This document shows positions 9,203 to 18,186 of a stretch of 64,000 nucleotides of DNA, piece after piece; the stretch's first letter is position 1, and each line of letters starts with the position of its first letter. The translations under genes and the position numbers were made by a program. Source of the stretch: Vulgatibacter incomptus (GTDB taxonomy: Bacteria > Myxococcota > Myxococcia > Myxococcales > Vulgatibacteraceae); assembly GCF_001263175.1 (NCBI RefSeq), contig NZ_CP012332.1, positions 2,539,501-2,603,500 on the forward strand, written 5' to 3'. The notes under the pieces are model-generated. The model saw nothing but the letters and a program-made list of their open reading frames with translations. It was not told the DNA's origin and ran no database searches.

Positions 9203-9853
9203 TTACTTCGTCTTGGGCACCTTCTCCCAGTCGGCGAGGAACTTGGCGAGGCCGATGTCGGTGAGGGGATGCTTGGCGAGCTGCTCGATCACGGAGAGCG
9301 GACAGGTCGCGACGTCGGCGCCCAGGCGGGCGGCCTGGAGCACGTGGATCGGGTTGCGGACGCTGGCCACGAGGATCTCGGTGGCGAAGCCGTAGTTGTC
9401 GTAGATCTCGCGGATCTGCTGGATGAGCTCCATCCCGTCGAAGGAGATGTCGTCGAGGCGGCCGACGAAGGGCGAGATGTAGGTGGCGCCGGCCTTGGCG
9501 GCGAGGAGGGCCTGCGTGGCGCTGAAGCAGAGGGTGACGTTGGTCTTGATGCCCTCGGAGGAGAAGGTCTTCACGGCCTTCAGGCCCTCGACGATCAGCG
9601 GCACCTTCACGACGATGTTCGGGTGGATCTTCGCGAGCTCGCGGCCCTCGGCGACGATGCCCTCGTAGTCGGTGGAGACCACCTCGGCGGAGATGGGACC
9701 GTCGACGATCTCGCAGATCTCCTTGAGCACATCGAGGAAGGCGCGGCCGGTCTTGGCGACGAGCGAGGGGTTGGTGGTCACGCCGTCGAGCACGCCCATG
9801 GCGTTGGCCTTCTTGATCTCGGCGATGTCGGCGGTGTCGATGAAGAACTGCAT
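9203..9853 (-). CDS. tal: Transaldolase (small TalC/FSA-type)
   Basis: A 216-residue protein of the short class-I aldolase family that transfers dihydroxyacetone units between sugar phosphates in the non-oxidative pentose phosphate pathway. The N-terminus [15 protein letters not shown] and [12 protein letters not shown] are hallmark motifs, and the Schiff-base lysine is in VVKVPL at about residue 85. Length fits the 215-220 residue norm of the short subfamily; a fructose-6-phosphate aldolase function is the alternative. It is divergent from the KpsF-type isomerase gene, with promoters expected in the shared 205-bp gap. Confidence 0.93.
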   Translation of the reverse strand: MQFFIDTADIAEIKKANAMGVLDGVTTNPSLVAKTGRAFLDVLKEICEIVDGPISAEVVSTDYEGIVAEGRELAKIHPNIVVKVPLIVEGLKAVKTFSSEGIKTNVTLCFSATQALLAAKAGATYISPFVGRLDDISFDGMELIQQIREIYDNYGFATEILVASVRNPIHVLQAARLGADVATCPLSVIEQLAKHPLTDIGLAKFLADWEKVPKTK

Positions 9854-10058
9854 GGAGATCTCCTTGATCGGCCCCGCAGACGGGCCGAGGTCGAAAAGTC
9901 GCGCTGCCTATACCACAAAGCCTCCGAGTGAACGAAAGGGGCCCGGGACGGGTCAAAAGGCCCTGCTCGCGCTGCCCCCGGTCTCCTGCCCGCTCGCTCC
10001 TCGTACGGGCGTCCGGGATTCGACAACGGGCGCCGGCGGGTGGTAGGAAGCGGCCACG

Positions 10059-11135
10059 ATGGCCACTCGAAAGAACCCCTCGAAGACCGCTCCCAAGCCC
10101 AAGACCGTCCGTCCTTCGGCGCCGGCGCCCCGCCGGACCCGTCGCAAGCCGGAGAACTCCCCCTCGCCCCACGACCTCGTCGTCGCCGGACGTCGGGTGG
10201 TCGAGGCCGAGCTCGCGGCGATCCAGTCGCTGCGGCCGCGGATCGGCCACTCCTTCGCCAAGGCGGTGGAGCTGATCCTGGGCTGCACGGGGCGCCTCGT
10301 GGTGACCGGCCTGGGCAAGCCCGGCTTCGTGGCCCAGAAGATCTCGGCGACCTTCGCGTCGACCGGCACGCCCTCGCTCTACCTCCACCCCGCCGAGGCC
10401 CTCCACGGCGACCTCGGCCGGGTGACCCGCGACGACGTGGTGCTCGCCCTCTCGAACAGCGGCCGCACCGAGGAGATCGTGCGGCTGATGGGGCCGGTGG
10501 AACGGATCGGCGCCAAGGTGATCGTGATGACCGGCGACACCTCGTCGCCGCTGGCGGAGAAGGCGGACATCGTCCTCGACATCGGCAACGTCGAGGAGGC
10601 CTGCCCGCTCGGCCTCGCGCCCACCGCGTCGTCCACTGTCCTCCTGGTCCTCGGCGACGCCCTCGCGATGACGGTCCTCGAGAACCGCCCGTTCGGCAAC
10701 GACGACTACGCGCTGATCCACCCGAGCGGCTCGCTCGGTAAGAAGGTGATGCGGGTGGCGGAGGCCATGCGCCAGGGCGACTCGAACCCCGTCGTCCGGG
10801 CGGACGAGCCCCTGGCGAAGGCGGTGGCGGTGATGACCCAGACGCCCGGGAAGCCTGGCGCGACCAACGTCGTCGACAAGCGCGGCCGCCTGGTGGGGAT
10901 TTTCACCGACGGCGATCTGCGGCGGCTCTTCGAGCGCGGGCCGTCGGCGCTGGAGTGCACCGTGGGTGAGGTGATGTGTCACGAGCCCCGCACCGTGCAC
11001 CCGGAGATGCTGGTGCTCGAGGCGGCGCAGGTGCTCCGCGACTCGCGGATCGACCAGGTGCCGGTCGTGGACGAGAAGCACCGCCCGGTGGGCCTCCTCG
11101 ACGTCCAGGATCTGCTCGCGCTCAACTCGCTCTGA
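10059..11135 (+). CDS. kdsD: KpsF/GutQ-family arabinose-5-phosphate isomerase
   Basis: Interconverts ribulose 5-phosphate and arabinose 5-phosphate, the first step towards Kdo for lipopolysaccharide. A 358-residue protein: a Lys/Pro-rich N-terminal extension (about 40 residues), a SIS sugar-isomerase domain (TGLGKPGFVAQKISATFASTGTPS is its typical start, with HGDLG), then two CBS domains (about 225-350, ending VGLLDVQDLLAL). The extension is unusual relative to the 320-330 residue norm. The gene start follows a divergent promoter region shared with tal, whose product supplies related pentose phosphates. Confidence 0.92.
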   Translation: MATRKNPSKTAPKPKTVRPSAPAPRRTRRKPENSPSPHDLVVAGRRVVEAELAAIQSLRPRIGHSFAKAVELILGCTGRLVVTGLGKPGFVAQKISATFASTGTPSLYLHPAEALHGDLGRVTRDDVVLALSNSGRTEEIVRLMGPVERIGAKVIVMTGDTSSPLAEKADIVLDIGNVEEACPLGLAPTASSTVLLVLGDALAMTVLENRPFGNDDYALIHPSGSLGKKVMRVAEAMRQGDSNPVVRADEPLAKAVAVMTQTPGKPGATNVVDKRGRLVGIFTDGDLRRLFERGPSALECTVGEVMCHEPRTVHPEMLVLEAAQVLRDSRIDQVPVVDEKHRPVGLLDVQDLLALNSL

Positions 11136-11140
11136 GCGGG

Positions 11141-11166
11141 AGGTCGCGGGCGTTGTCCCTGCGACC
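11141..11166 (+). terminator. Hairpin terminator after kdsD
   Basis: AGGTCGCGGG pairs with CCCTGCGACC directly after the kdsD stop codon; compact GC-rich stem without a T-run. Confidence 0.5.
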
Positions 11167-11300
11167 GACTCCTGGTCCACTCGGCCACCGCCCGGCCGCT
11201 CCTTGCGGGACGGCCGCTGCGTGCTCCACCTTGCCTTGGCGATCCCCGCGCCGATTCCGCGCGGCGCATCGACGGGCGCCCGGGGAAGGAGCGACCGCAC

Positions 11301-12227
11301 ATGCGAGTGGTGCACCACGACGGAATCGAGACGCGCAGGCCCGTAGCTTCGCTCCTTGCCGCCCTCGGACGGTCGGAGCTGCGGACCATCACGCAGAGCA
11401 AGACCGTCGACCAGGTCGGCCGGCCGGTCCAGATGCAGCTCAAGCGCTGGTCACGTCCTCCGGCTGCACAGCGGATCAAGGACTTCCTGAACGGCACCTG
11501 GCTAGGCCATCCCCTCCACCCCGCCATCACAGACGTTCCGATCGGCGCGTGGACCACAGCCGTCGCCCTCGACCTCGCTACGCTCGCGGGACGGAAGGAC
11601 CTGGGCCGGGCGGCGCGGGCCGCGCTCCTCGTTGGGATCGTGGGCGCGGTCGGCTCGGCGCTCACGGGCCTCGCGGACTGGGCCGATACCCGCGACGAGC
11701 AGCGCCGCGTCGGTGTCGTCCACGCCCTGCTCAACACGATCGGCCTCGGCCTGCAGATCGGCTCGGTGGTCAAGCGGAGCTCGAGAAATGGCGGTGGGCG
11801 CGCGCTCACGGCCGCGGGCCTCGCGACCACAGCTGCTGCCGCTTGGCTCGGCGGCAACCTGGTCTTCTCCCAGGGGACCCAGGTCCAGCGCACCGCGTGG
11901 ACCCGAGGGCCGCGCACGTTCACCCACGCGATGGACGACTCCGAGCTGGCAGCAGACAAGCCGACCCGCGCGGTGGTCGACGGCCTCCCCGTGATGCTCG
12001 TGCGGCACGAAGACGAGATCTTCGCCCTCCAGGACACCTGCGGCCACGCGGGCTGTCCGCTCTCCGGCGGTCAGGTGAAGGAGGGCGCGATCGTCTGCCC
12101 CTGCCACGGCTCGACCTACCGCCTCCGGGACGGCGCGGTGCTCCACGGCCCGGCGCCGTTCGCGCAGCCCGGCCTCGACGTCCGCGTCGAGGAGGGGCGG
12201 ATCGAGGTCCGGAGCCGGCGCACCTAG
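11301..12227 (+). CDS. DUF2231 membrane domain fused to a Rieske [2Fe-2S] domain
   Basis: A 308-residue fusion. Residues about 55-200 form a DUF2231-like region with the GHPLHPAITDVPIGAW start and four likely membrane helices; residues about 215-305 are a Rieske domain with CGHAGC and CPCHGS, supplying both Cys/His cluster-ligand pairs plus the extra Cys pair seen in high-potential Rieske proteins. It is probably a membrane-bound electron-transfer protein. The start at 11301 follows an upstream region rich in short inverted repeats. The redox partner is not encoded nearby. The family assignment is clear, the physiological role is not. Confidence 0.88.
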   Translation: MRVVHHDGIETRRPVASLLAALGRSELRTITQSKTVDQVGRPVQMQLKRWSRPPAAQRIKDFLNGTWLGHPLHPAITDVPIGAWTTAVALDLATLAGRKDLGRAARAALLVGIVGAVGSALTGLADWADTRDEQRRVGVVHALLNTIGLGLQIGSVVKRSSRNGGGRALTAAGLATTAAAAWLGGNLVFSQGTQVQRTAWTRGPRTFTHAMDDSELAADKPTRAVVDGLPVMLVRHEDEIFALQDTCGHAGCPLSGGQVKEGAIVCPCHGSTYRLRDGAVLHGPAPFAQPGLDVRVEEGRIEVRSRRT

Positions 12228-12263
12228 CGCGTCGAACCGCTCGTCACAGCAGAGATCAGCCGC

Positions 12264-12554
12264 CTATTTCGCAGCCCCGCGGATGCAGTAATGGGTCTCG
12301 TTGAGGCCGCACTCCTCCCAGACGGGACACGTCGGACAGTTGCAGCTCAGCGTGGAGTCCAGGTCGTCGCACCTGGACTTGCCCACTGCCTCCGCGCAGT
12401 AGATCCCTTCGATCACCTTCGCTGGCGGCAGCTTCCCCGACGACCAATCGATGGAGGCGTTCTTCCCCTTGGCGCAGGCGCTCGAGAGGTAGACCGGGCA
12501 GCTTCCACACTGGCACCGCTTGATGTTCTCGAGCGTGAATTCGACCTTGGCCAT
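12264..12554 (-). CDS. DUF2769-like cysteine-rich protein
   Basis: A 96-residue cytoplasmic protein with cysteine clusters CQCGSCP near the N-terminus, CAEAVGKSRC in the middle and CNCPTCP plus HYCIRG at the C-terminus, the layout of DUF2769 proteins known mostly from archaea. The clusters suggest binding of zinc or an iron-sulfur cluster. The start at 12554 is chosen for the GGAGGAG just upstream; a frame start at 12602 has none. It is convergent with the Rieske fusion gene, so a shared redox theme is possible but unproven. Confidence 0.75.
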   Translation of the reverse strand: MAKVEFTLENIKRCQCGSCPVYLSSACAKGKNASIDWSSGKLPPAKVIEGIYCAEAVGKSRCDDLDSTLSCNCPTCPVWEECGLNETHYCIRGAAK

Positions 12555-12654
12555 CGCTCCTCCATTCGGCGCGATCGGCGCCCGCTGGAGCGACGGTTCC
12601 ATGCGACCTGGGGAGCCGCAAACGACGCGAGCGGCGAGACTGTCGCCTACCGGC

Positions 12655-13170
12655 TCAGAGCGGACCGACGCGCCTCACGCCAGCCCGCTCCTCCTCGGGC
12701 CGCGCCTCGAGCCACTCCCGAACCGTGCGCCCCTCGAGGGTCAGGTCTGGGGCGAGCTCGGCGAGCGGCGCGAGGACGAAGCTCCGCTCGGTGATGCGCG
12801 GGTGCGGAAGGACGAGATCGCCGCGCTGGAGCGCGAGGCCGCCCTGCCAGAGCAGATCGAGATCCAGGGTGCGCGCGGTCCAGCGGGTGGCCGGATCGCG
12901 AACGCGGCCGAGCGCCGCCTCGATGCGGTGCAGCGCCGCGAGGTGTGCACGCGGCGTGAGACAGGCTTCAACCTCTGCGACCGCGTTGAGGTAGTCGGGC
13001 TGCGGAGGCCCCACAGCCGCCGTCTCCCAGACCTGCGAAGTCCGAAGGAGCCTCAGGCCGCGGGTGGCGTCGATCCGCTCACACGCGGCGCGGAGCATTG
13101 CCCGCCTGTCGCCGAGGTTGGAGCCCAGCGCCACGTAGGCGAGGACGCCGCGCATCCGAGCGTGCGTCAC
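12655..13170 (-). CDS. folK: 2-amino-4-hydroxy-6-hydroxymethyldihydropteridine pyrophosphokinase
   Basis: Transfers pyrophosphate from ATP to hydroxymethyl-dihydropterin in folate synthesis. A 171-residue protein with the family motifs ALGSNLGDR at the N-terminus and RWTARTLDLDLL, whose Asp residues bind magnesium, then HPRITERSFVLAPL. The GTG start at 13170 is preceded by GAGAG, which overlaps the stop of the upstream gene six bases away; the inner ATG at 13155 lacks a ribosome-binding site. It is the last gene of a dapA-dapB-FAH-folK run. Confidence 0.92.
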   Translation of the reverse strand: MTHARMRGVLAYVALGSNLGDRRAMLRAACERIDATRGLRLLRTSQVWETAAVGPPQPDYLNAVAEVEACLTPRAHLAALHRIEAALGRVRDPATRWTARTLDLDLLWQGGLALQRGDLVLPHPRITERSFVLAPLAELAPDLTLEGRTVREWLEARPEEERAGVRRVGPL

Positions 13171-13176
13171 GAGCTC

Positions 13177-13938
13177 TCAGACCACCGGATTGGCGAGGGC
13201 GCCGATCCCGTCGATGACGACCTCGACCCGCTGCCCGGCAGTGAGCCTCGCGACGCCGGCAGGCGTACCGGTGGCGATCACGTCGCCGGGCTCCAAGGTC
13301 ATCACGTGGGAGATGAACGAAAGCAGCTCCGCCGGGCCGAAGACCATGTCGCCGGTGTTGCCGTCCTGGCGCACTTCGCCGTCGACGAGGCAGCGGACGC
13401 CGAGGTTCGACGGATCGCTCCAGCCCTCGACGATCCACGGACCGATGGGGCAGAAGGTGTCGAAGCCCTTGGCGCGGGTGAACTGGGTCTCCGAGCGCTG
13501 GATGTCGCGAGCGGTCACGTCGTTCAGGCAGGTGAAGCCCGCGACGTAGGACGGCGCGTCCTCCGCCGAGACTGCGCGGCACCTCTTGCCGATCACCAGC
13601 GCGAGCTCGGCCTCGTGCTGCACGTCGGAGGAGACGGCGGGCAGGATGATGCATGCCTCGGGGCCGATCACGCTCGAGGCCGGCTTCAGGAAGATCAGCG
13701 GCTCCTGCGGCAGCGCGTTGCCGAGCTCCTTTGCGTGGGCCGCGTAGTTGCGCCCGACGCAGACCACCTTGGTCGGCTCGCAGGGGGCGACGAGCTCGAG
13801 GCCTCCCAGCTGCGTCCGCCTTCCCGCGGAAACTCCGCCCGACCACGGCGCGGCGGTGAGAACCTCGACTTCATTGCCGTCCCGGACCCTGCCGTAGTGG
13901 AGGGCGCCGCCCTCGTCAAAGCGAACGATGCGGTTCAC
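13177..13938 (-). CDS. Fumarylacetoacetate-hydrolase-family protein
   Basis: A 253-residue enzyme of the FAH superfamily, which cleaves or isomerises beta-diketo acids. The motif VCVGRNYAAHAKELG, the metal-binding HEAELALVIG glutamates and the GDVIATGTPAGV loop are visible. Substrates in this family range from fumarylpyruvate to hydroxyheptadienedioate and oxaloacetate, so only the family can be named. Its start overlaps the end of dapB by four bases (ATGA), so translation is coupled to lysine-pathway genes, although no lysine role is implied by its chemistry. Confidence 0.88.
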   Translation of the reverse strand: MNRIVRFDEGGALHYGRVRDGNEVEVLTAAPWSGGVSAGRRTQLGGLELVAPCEPTKVVCVGRNYAAHAKELGNALPQEPLIFLKPASSVIGPEACIILPAVSSDVQHEAELALVIGKRCRAVSAEDAPSYVAGFTCLNDVTARDIQRSETQFTRAKGFDTFCPIGPWIVEGWSDPSNLGVRCLVDGEVRQDGNTGDMVFGPAELLSFISHVMTLEPGDVIATGTPAGVARLTAGQRVEVVIDGIGALANPVV

Positions 13939-14744
13939 GGCTTCGTCTCCTCTCCGGGAATGGGCTCGAAACCCAGGACGTGCTGCATGGTGTAGAGGCC
14001 CGGAGCGTGCCCGGCGAGCCAGAGAGCCGCGCGCACGGCGCCGCCGGCGAAGGCCTCGCGGCTGGACGCGCGGTGGGCCAGCTCGACCCGCTCGCCATCG
14101 GCGAGGAAGAGGACGGAGTGGTCGCCGACGACGTCGCCGCCGCGAACGGCGTGGATCCCGATTTCCCGTCGGGGCCGCGCGCCTACCTGCCCCTCCCGCC
14201 CGAAGTTGGCGACGTCGCCGAGGTCCTCTCCGCGGGCCCGGGCGACCGCCTCGGCGAGGCGGAGGGCCGAGCCGGAGGGCGCGTCCTTCTTGTGCCGGTG
14301 GTGAGCCTCGACGATCTCCACGTCGTAGCCTTCGCCGAGGACTTCGGTCGCCTGTGAGACCAGCCTGAACAGGAGGTTCATGCCGACCGACATGTTCGGC
14401 GCGAGCACGACCGGGATCTCCTTGGCGCCACGGGCGACCGCGGCCTGGGTCTCGGGATCCAGGCCGGTCGTGCCGATGACGATGGGGAGCTTCGCCCGAA
14501 CGCAGGCGTCCACGTGCTCGGCGGTGGCCGAGGGGCTCGTGAAGTCGATGACGGCGTCGGCGCCCCGCGCGAGGGCCGCGTCCAGCGACTCCTCGACCGG
14601 CAGGCCGAGCTCCGCGGTGAGCCGCTGCGCGGGCCCGCCGGGGCGCGTGGTCCCGGCGAGGGCGCGGGTCGCCGAGGTCGAGCGGACGGCGCGGAGCAGC
14701 GCGTCTCCCATCCGTCCGCCGATGCCTGTGATGACGACGTTCAC
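13935..14744 (-). CDS. dapB: 4-hydroxy-tetrahydrodipicolinate reductase
   Basis: Second committed step to diaminopimelate and lysine: reduces the DapA product with NAD(P)H. A 269-residue protein with the nucleotide-binding motif GIGGRMG at the N-terminus and the substrate motif EAHHRHKKDAPSGSAL near residue 150, whose HHRHK carries the acid/base His and Lys. The length is normal for DapB. It lies 39 bp downstream of dapA in one operon and overlaps the FAH-family gene by four bases. Confidence 0.96.
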   Translation of the reverse strand: MNVVITGIGGRMGDALLRAVRSTSATRALAGTTRPGGPAQRLTAELGLPVEESLDAALARGADAVIDFTSPSATAEHVDACVRAKLPIVIGTTGLDPETQAAVARGAKEIPVVLAPNMSVGMNLLFRLVSQATEVLGEGYDVEIVEAHHRHKKDAPSGSALRLAEAVARARGEDLGDVANFGREGQVGARPRREIGIHAVRGGDVVGDHSVLFLADGERVELAHRASSREAFAGGAVRAALWLAGHAPGLYTMQHVLGFEPIPGEETKP

Positions 14745-14783
14745 GACGACTCCGTTGGGTGGCGCGAAATGGGCCCGGCGGGA

Positions 14784-15680
14784 TTAGCTCGCGAGGACCC
14801 CGAGGGAGCGGAGCGAGTCCTCCAGGAGCTTGCGGGTGCCGGCTGCGGCGGGGAGCAGCGGGAGCCGGACCTCGTCGGCGAAGAGCCCCTGCATGTGCAG
14901 CGCTGCCTTCACCGGGATCGGGTTGGACTCGACGAAGAGAGCCCGGTGGAGCGCGTTCATCGCCACCTGGATCCGCCCCGCCTCGGCGAGGTCGCCGGCC
15001 AGCGCCTTGTGCACGAGGTCGGCCATGTGCCGCGGCGCCACGTTGGCGCTCACGCTGATCACGCCCTTCCCGCCGGCGGCGATGAAGGGGAGCACCGTGA
15101 AGTCGTCGCCCGAGAGCAGCGTGAAGCGGTCGCCCACCTTCTCCCGGATGTCGATCACGCGCTGGAGGCTGGCGGTGGCTTCCTTCACCGCGACCACCTC
15201 CTCGACCTCCGCGAGGGCAACGTAGGTGTCGGGGAGGAGATCCACGCCCGTGCGTCCCGGCACGACGTAGGCGACGATCGGGAAGCCGGGCACCGCCTTC
15301 GCCACGGCCCGGTAGTGCTCCACGATCCCGGCCTGGGTGGGCTTGTTGTAGTAGGGCGTCACCACCAGGGCGCCGTCGGCGCCGGCGTCGCGGACCGCGG
15401 CGACGTTGCGGGCGGTCTGGGCGGTGGAGTTCGATCCCGCCCCGGCGATCACGGGCTTGCCGGCCTTGTGGCCCACCTCCACCGCGATGGCGACGCAGCG
15501 TCGCTGCTCGGCCTCGTCGAGGGTGGGCGTCTCGCCCGTGGTGCCGCAGGGCACCAGGCCGTCCGTGCCCTGGGCGAGCAGCGACTCACAGAGGGCTCGA
15601 TAGGCCGCCTCGTCGAGGGCGCCTCCGCGAAACGGCGTCGCGAGCGCGACGAACGATCCAACGAGCTCGGGCTTGATCAT
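14784..15680 (-). CDS. dapA: 4-hydroxy-tetrahydrodipicolinate synthase
   Basis: Condenses pyruvate with aspartate semialdehyde at the start of the diaminopimelate/lysine branch. A 298-residue TIM-barrel aldolase with GTTGETPTL, the PYYNKPTQ tyrosine motif and the Schiff-base lysine in VVAVKEAT. First gene of the dapA-dapB-FAH-folK run; the 94 bp upstream gap to the small lipoprotein gene could hold a promoter. Confidence 0.96.
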   Translation of the reverse strand: MIKPELVGSFVALATPFRGGALDEAAYRALCESLLAQGTDGLVPCGTTGETPTLDEAEQRRCVAIAVEVGHKAGKPVIAGAGSNSTAQTARNVAAVRDAGADGALVVTPYYNKPTQAGIVEHYRAVAKAVPGFPIVAYVVPGRTGVDLLPDTYVALAEVEEVVAVKEATASLQRVIDIREKVGDRFTLLSGDDFTVLPFIAAGGKGVISVSANVAPRHMADLVHKALAGDLAEAGRIQVAMNALHRALFVESNPIPVKAALHMQGLFADEVRLPLLPAAAGTRKLLEDSLRSLGVLAS

Positions 15681-15774
15681 GATCGCGCATCTCCACGCGA
15701 GGGCTCGGCCGCCCTCGCTCGTGTGTCCATGTCGTCCGCCGATATCCCAACGCGCTCCGAGAGCGCCGGGGACC

Positions 15775-16125
15775 TCATTCGCGGATCGGCTCCTCTTTGG
15801 GAGGCGCCTGCTCGACGGAGGGCGCGCCCTCGTCGGGCGCTGCGGGGACCTCCACGGGGCCCGGGAGACCTGGGGGGATCTCGCCTTCCTTACCGGTCCT
15901 GCCAGGCGGGTTCGCCGGCGCCGACGAGCCGATGGGGTTCGGGCTCGGGGAGGAAGGCGCCGGGAAGGCGTCGGGGCCCGGGATCTCGCATCCCGAACAG
16001 GGCGCCACGAGCTCTCCGCGCTTGGCGGCCGGAATCCCGGGAGGACGAGGCGGGGCCTTCACGCCGCAAGCCGCGAGCCCGGCGCCGAAGAGCAGGACCA
16101 CGCAGGCGGGAAGGACCCTCCCCAT
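15775..16125 (-). CDS. Small LptM-like lipoprotein
   Basis: A 116-residue lipoprotein: signal peptide MGRVLPACVVLLFGAGLAAC, then GVKAPPRPPGIP. The LAACGxKxPPxxP start matches the pattern of LptM/YifL-type lipoproteins (LxxCGxKGPL...P), which help mature the LptD lipopolysaccharide translocon. In enterobacteria such genes sit next to dapF; here it sits just upstream of dapA. The rest is Pro/Gly/Glu-rich and disordered, with a CSGC pair near residue 43. It starts only two bases after the stop of the large barrel gene, so the two are co-transcribed. The LptM assignment is inference from the N-terminus only. Confidence 0.65.
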   Translation of the reverse strand: MGRVLPACVVLLFGAGLAACGVKAPPRPPGIPAAKRGELVAPCSGCEIPGPDAFPAPSSPSPNPIGSSAPANPPGRTGKEGEIPPGLPGPVEVPAAPDEGAPSVEQAPPKEEPIRE

Positions 16126-16127
16126 CG

Positions 16128-18065
16128 CTAGTAGACCACGCCCAGGAAGAGGCGGACGGTCTGGGCCGACTTGGCGGAGATCACGCCGGCCGCGGGATTC
16201 GTGAAGTCCACGAGCTGGTCGAGGCCGGAGAGCGGGAAGAGCACGCCGTAGGCCAGCGACATGACGAAGCCGTCGTCCGAGAGGTAGTTGATCGCAGTGT
16301 CCAGCTCGACGCCGAGGGGCCGCGACTGGGTGGGCGTCGTGACCGATTCCGCGGCCTGCGAGTAGACGCCGGCGAAGTTCACGTCAAGGCCCGTGGTGAT
16401 GTCGTATCGAATGCTGGGTCGCACATAGATCGCGTCGGTGACACCGCCCAGGATCTCGCGGAAGAGGATGAGGTCGACCCGGTAGTCGCGGTTGAAGCGG
16501 AAGTTGTTGATCGTGCGGTTCGGGCAGGCGGTGGGCCCGCAATTGAACTGGGGCCCGTCCCAATCGCCGCGCTGCGTGAAGCCGCCGGGAACGGTCGGAT
16601 CGAGGCGGCCCGGGAAGTTGCCAAACCCCGGCGCGTTGCCGCCCGAGGCGTAGCCCAGCTCGAGACCGAGCGCGAGCTTGTCGTCCGCGAGCTTGAGCTC
16701 GTTCTGGAGCACCGCGCCGTACTGCGCGAGGGTCAGCTCCCGTACCTGTTCGCCGGCAATCGGGCCCGCCTCCAGCTCCGACGGCTCGACGTTGAACTTG
16801 CCATGGACCGTGACGAACTCGAACTCCAGACGATATTTCTTGTGGATCAGGCGGAACCAAACGTCCGGAGTGAGGGTCCAGGCGCGCCGAGCGACGAACG
16901 ACGCAGGGTCGACGGTCCCGACCCCTTCCTGCGGCGCACCGCCTCCGGCGTTCCCGTTCCCGCTGCCGCCCACCGCGAGGAGCGGAGCGTCCCAGGTCTG
17001 GATGCGGTAGGCGAGGCGGAGGCCGTAGTTGACGAAGGTCTCCCGGCCCGCGGCCTGGAGCTTACGGATCTCGTCGTCCGAGTCGCGGCGCAGAATCGTG
17101 AGGATCCAATCCCGGGCGTCGTCCGCCTGGGTCCGATCGAAGGGCTGCGCGGTCGGGAACTGCGTGAACGGGTTGGCGCTGGTGGGCCCCTCGGAGACGA
17201 AATCGAGGGACGGCGCGATCACGTGGTTGAAGATCTTGGTCGCGAAGAGGACGCGGTCGACGGTGTTGCCGTGGTCGCAGTCGAGGCAGTTGCCGTCGTT
17301 GATGTTCATCCCGAGACCGAAGTCGTCGGCCATGCGGCCGAAGCGCAGCTCGCCCACGGGGGTACGGACCTCGGCCCACACGCGCTTCGCCGTGATCGAG
17401 TCGGTGATCGAGTTGAAGCCGAACCGCGGCGGCCCCTGGCCGTCCGAGCCGATGTTCCACGGATTGCGCTGGTTCCCCGTGCCGGCGGAGAACCCGGCGT
17501 TCGGCGTCGAGCCCCAGACCAGGTTGTCGAAGACGTCGACCTGCGCCTTGAGGCGGACGTCCTCGCTCACGTTCAGCGTGGGGTTGATCCGCAGCCGCAT
17601 GTTCGTGGTCGCCTGGGTGTGGCGGTCCGTGTTCTGCGGATCGATCGGGAAGATGCCGTTGCCCGACGGGTCCAGGCCGGTGTCCATGTCGAAGCGATAG
17701 AAGAGGTCGCCGCGGGTGCGGAAGTAGCCGTTCACCTCGAAGAGATCGAGCTTGGGGCGCACCTCCTGCCACTCGTCGCTCCACTCCTGGGCGGCGCCCG
17801 CCGACGTCACGGCGGCGCGGACCTCGTCCCGCATCTCCTCCTTGGCCGCGTCGAGCTTCTCCTGCATCTCGCCCTGGAGCTGCCGGCGGATCTCCTCGCG
17901 GATCGCCTCGCGCTCGGCCGCCGAGAGCGTCGATCCGCTCGTTCCGGGCGCCGTGTTCGCCGGAGGCGGCGCCGGCGGCGGCGAAACCTGCGTCTGGGCG
18001 AGCGCGGGTGCGGCGGAGGCGGTCAGGATGAGCGCGAGCGTCGAGATCGCAGGGAGACGGGTCAT
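16128..18065 (-). CDS. Large outer-membrane beta-barrel protein, possibly TIGR04551 family
   Basis: A 645-residue exported protein. Signal peptide MTRLPAISTLALILTASAAPALA, a Pro/Ala linker, a charged coiled-coil segment (about 45-95, EREAIREEIRRQLQGEM...), then a long region of alternating hydrophobic strands with aromatic girdle residues ending in the C-terminal pattern VRLFLGVVY typical of barrels. The overall plan fits large myxobacterial outer-membrane proteins that I recall as TIGR04551; this should be checked. No ligand or transport substrate is evident. It lies directly upstream of the small lipoprotein gene and is divergent from spmA. Confidence 0.72.
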   Translation of the reverse strand: MTRLPAISTLALILTASAAPALAQTQVSPPPAPPPANTAPGTSGSTLSAAEREAIREEIRRQLQGEMQEKLDAAKEEMRDEVRAAVTSAGAAQEWSDEWQEVRPKLDLFEVNGYFRTRGDLFYRFDMDTGLDPSGNGIFPIDPQNTDRHTQATTNMRLRINPTLNVSEDVRLKAQVDVFDNLVWGSTPNAGFSAGTGNQRNPWNIGSDGQGPPRFGFNSITDSITAKRVWAEVRTPVGELRFGRMADDFGLGMNINDGNCLDCDHGNTVDRVLFATKIFNHVIAPSLDFVSEGPTSANPFTQFPTAQPFDRTQADDARDWILTILRRDSDDEIRKLQAAGRETFVNYGLRLAYRIQTWDAPLLAVGGSGNGNAGGGAPQEGVGTVDPASFVARRAWTLTPDVWFRLIHKKYRLEFEFVTVHGKFNVEPSELEAGPIAGEQVRELTLAQYGAVLQNELKLADDKLALGLELGYASGGNAPGFGNFPGRLDPTVPGGFTQRGDWDGPQFNCGPTACPNRTINNFRFNRDYRVDLILFREILGGVTDAIYVRPSIRYDITTGLDVNFAGVYSQAAESVTTPTQSRPLGVELDTAINYLSDDGFVMSLAYGVLFPLSGLDQLVDFTNPAAGVISAKSAQTVRLFLGVVY

Positions 18066-18186
18066 GAAGGCCCTCCAGGCCGGAAAGGGCCGAGGAACGC
18101 GGGTCGTATCAACCCCCGCGCTGCGGTGTCAATCAACGAAACCAGTTGGTTTGCTCACGTCGGCGACGCGCGGTAGCGTGCCAGCC

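Noticed and set aside
9195-11318. Long minus-strand frame across tal and antisense to kdsD
   Set aside because: It overlaps tal out of frame and runs antisense to the KpsF-type gene; composition is Arg/His-rich without motifs.
14514-18176. Very long plus-strand open frame (over 1200 codons) opposite dapB, dapA and the barrel gene
   Set aside because: It is the antisense shadow of well-identified genes; high GC removes stop codons from the complementary frame. Its translation is rich in Arg, Gly, Glu and His without any motif.
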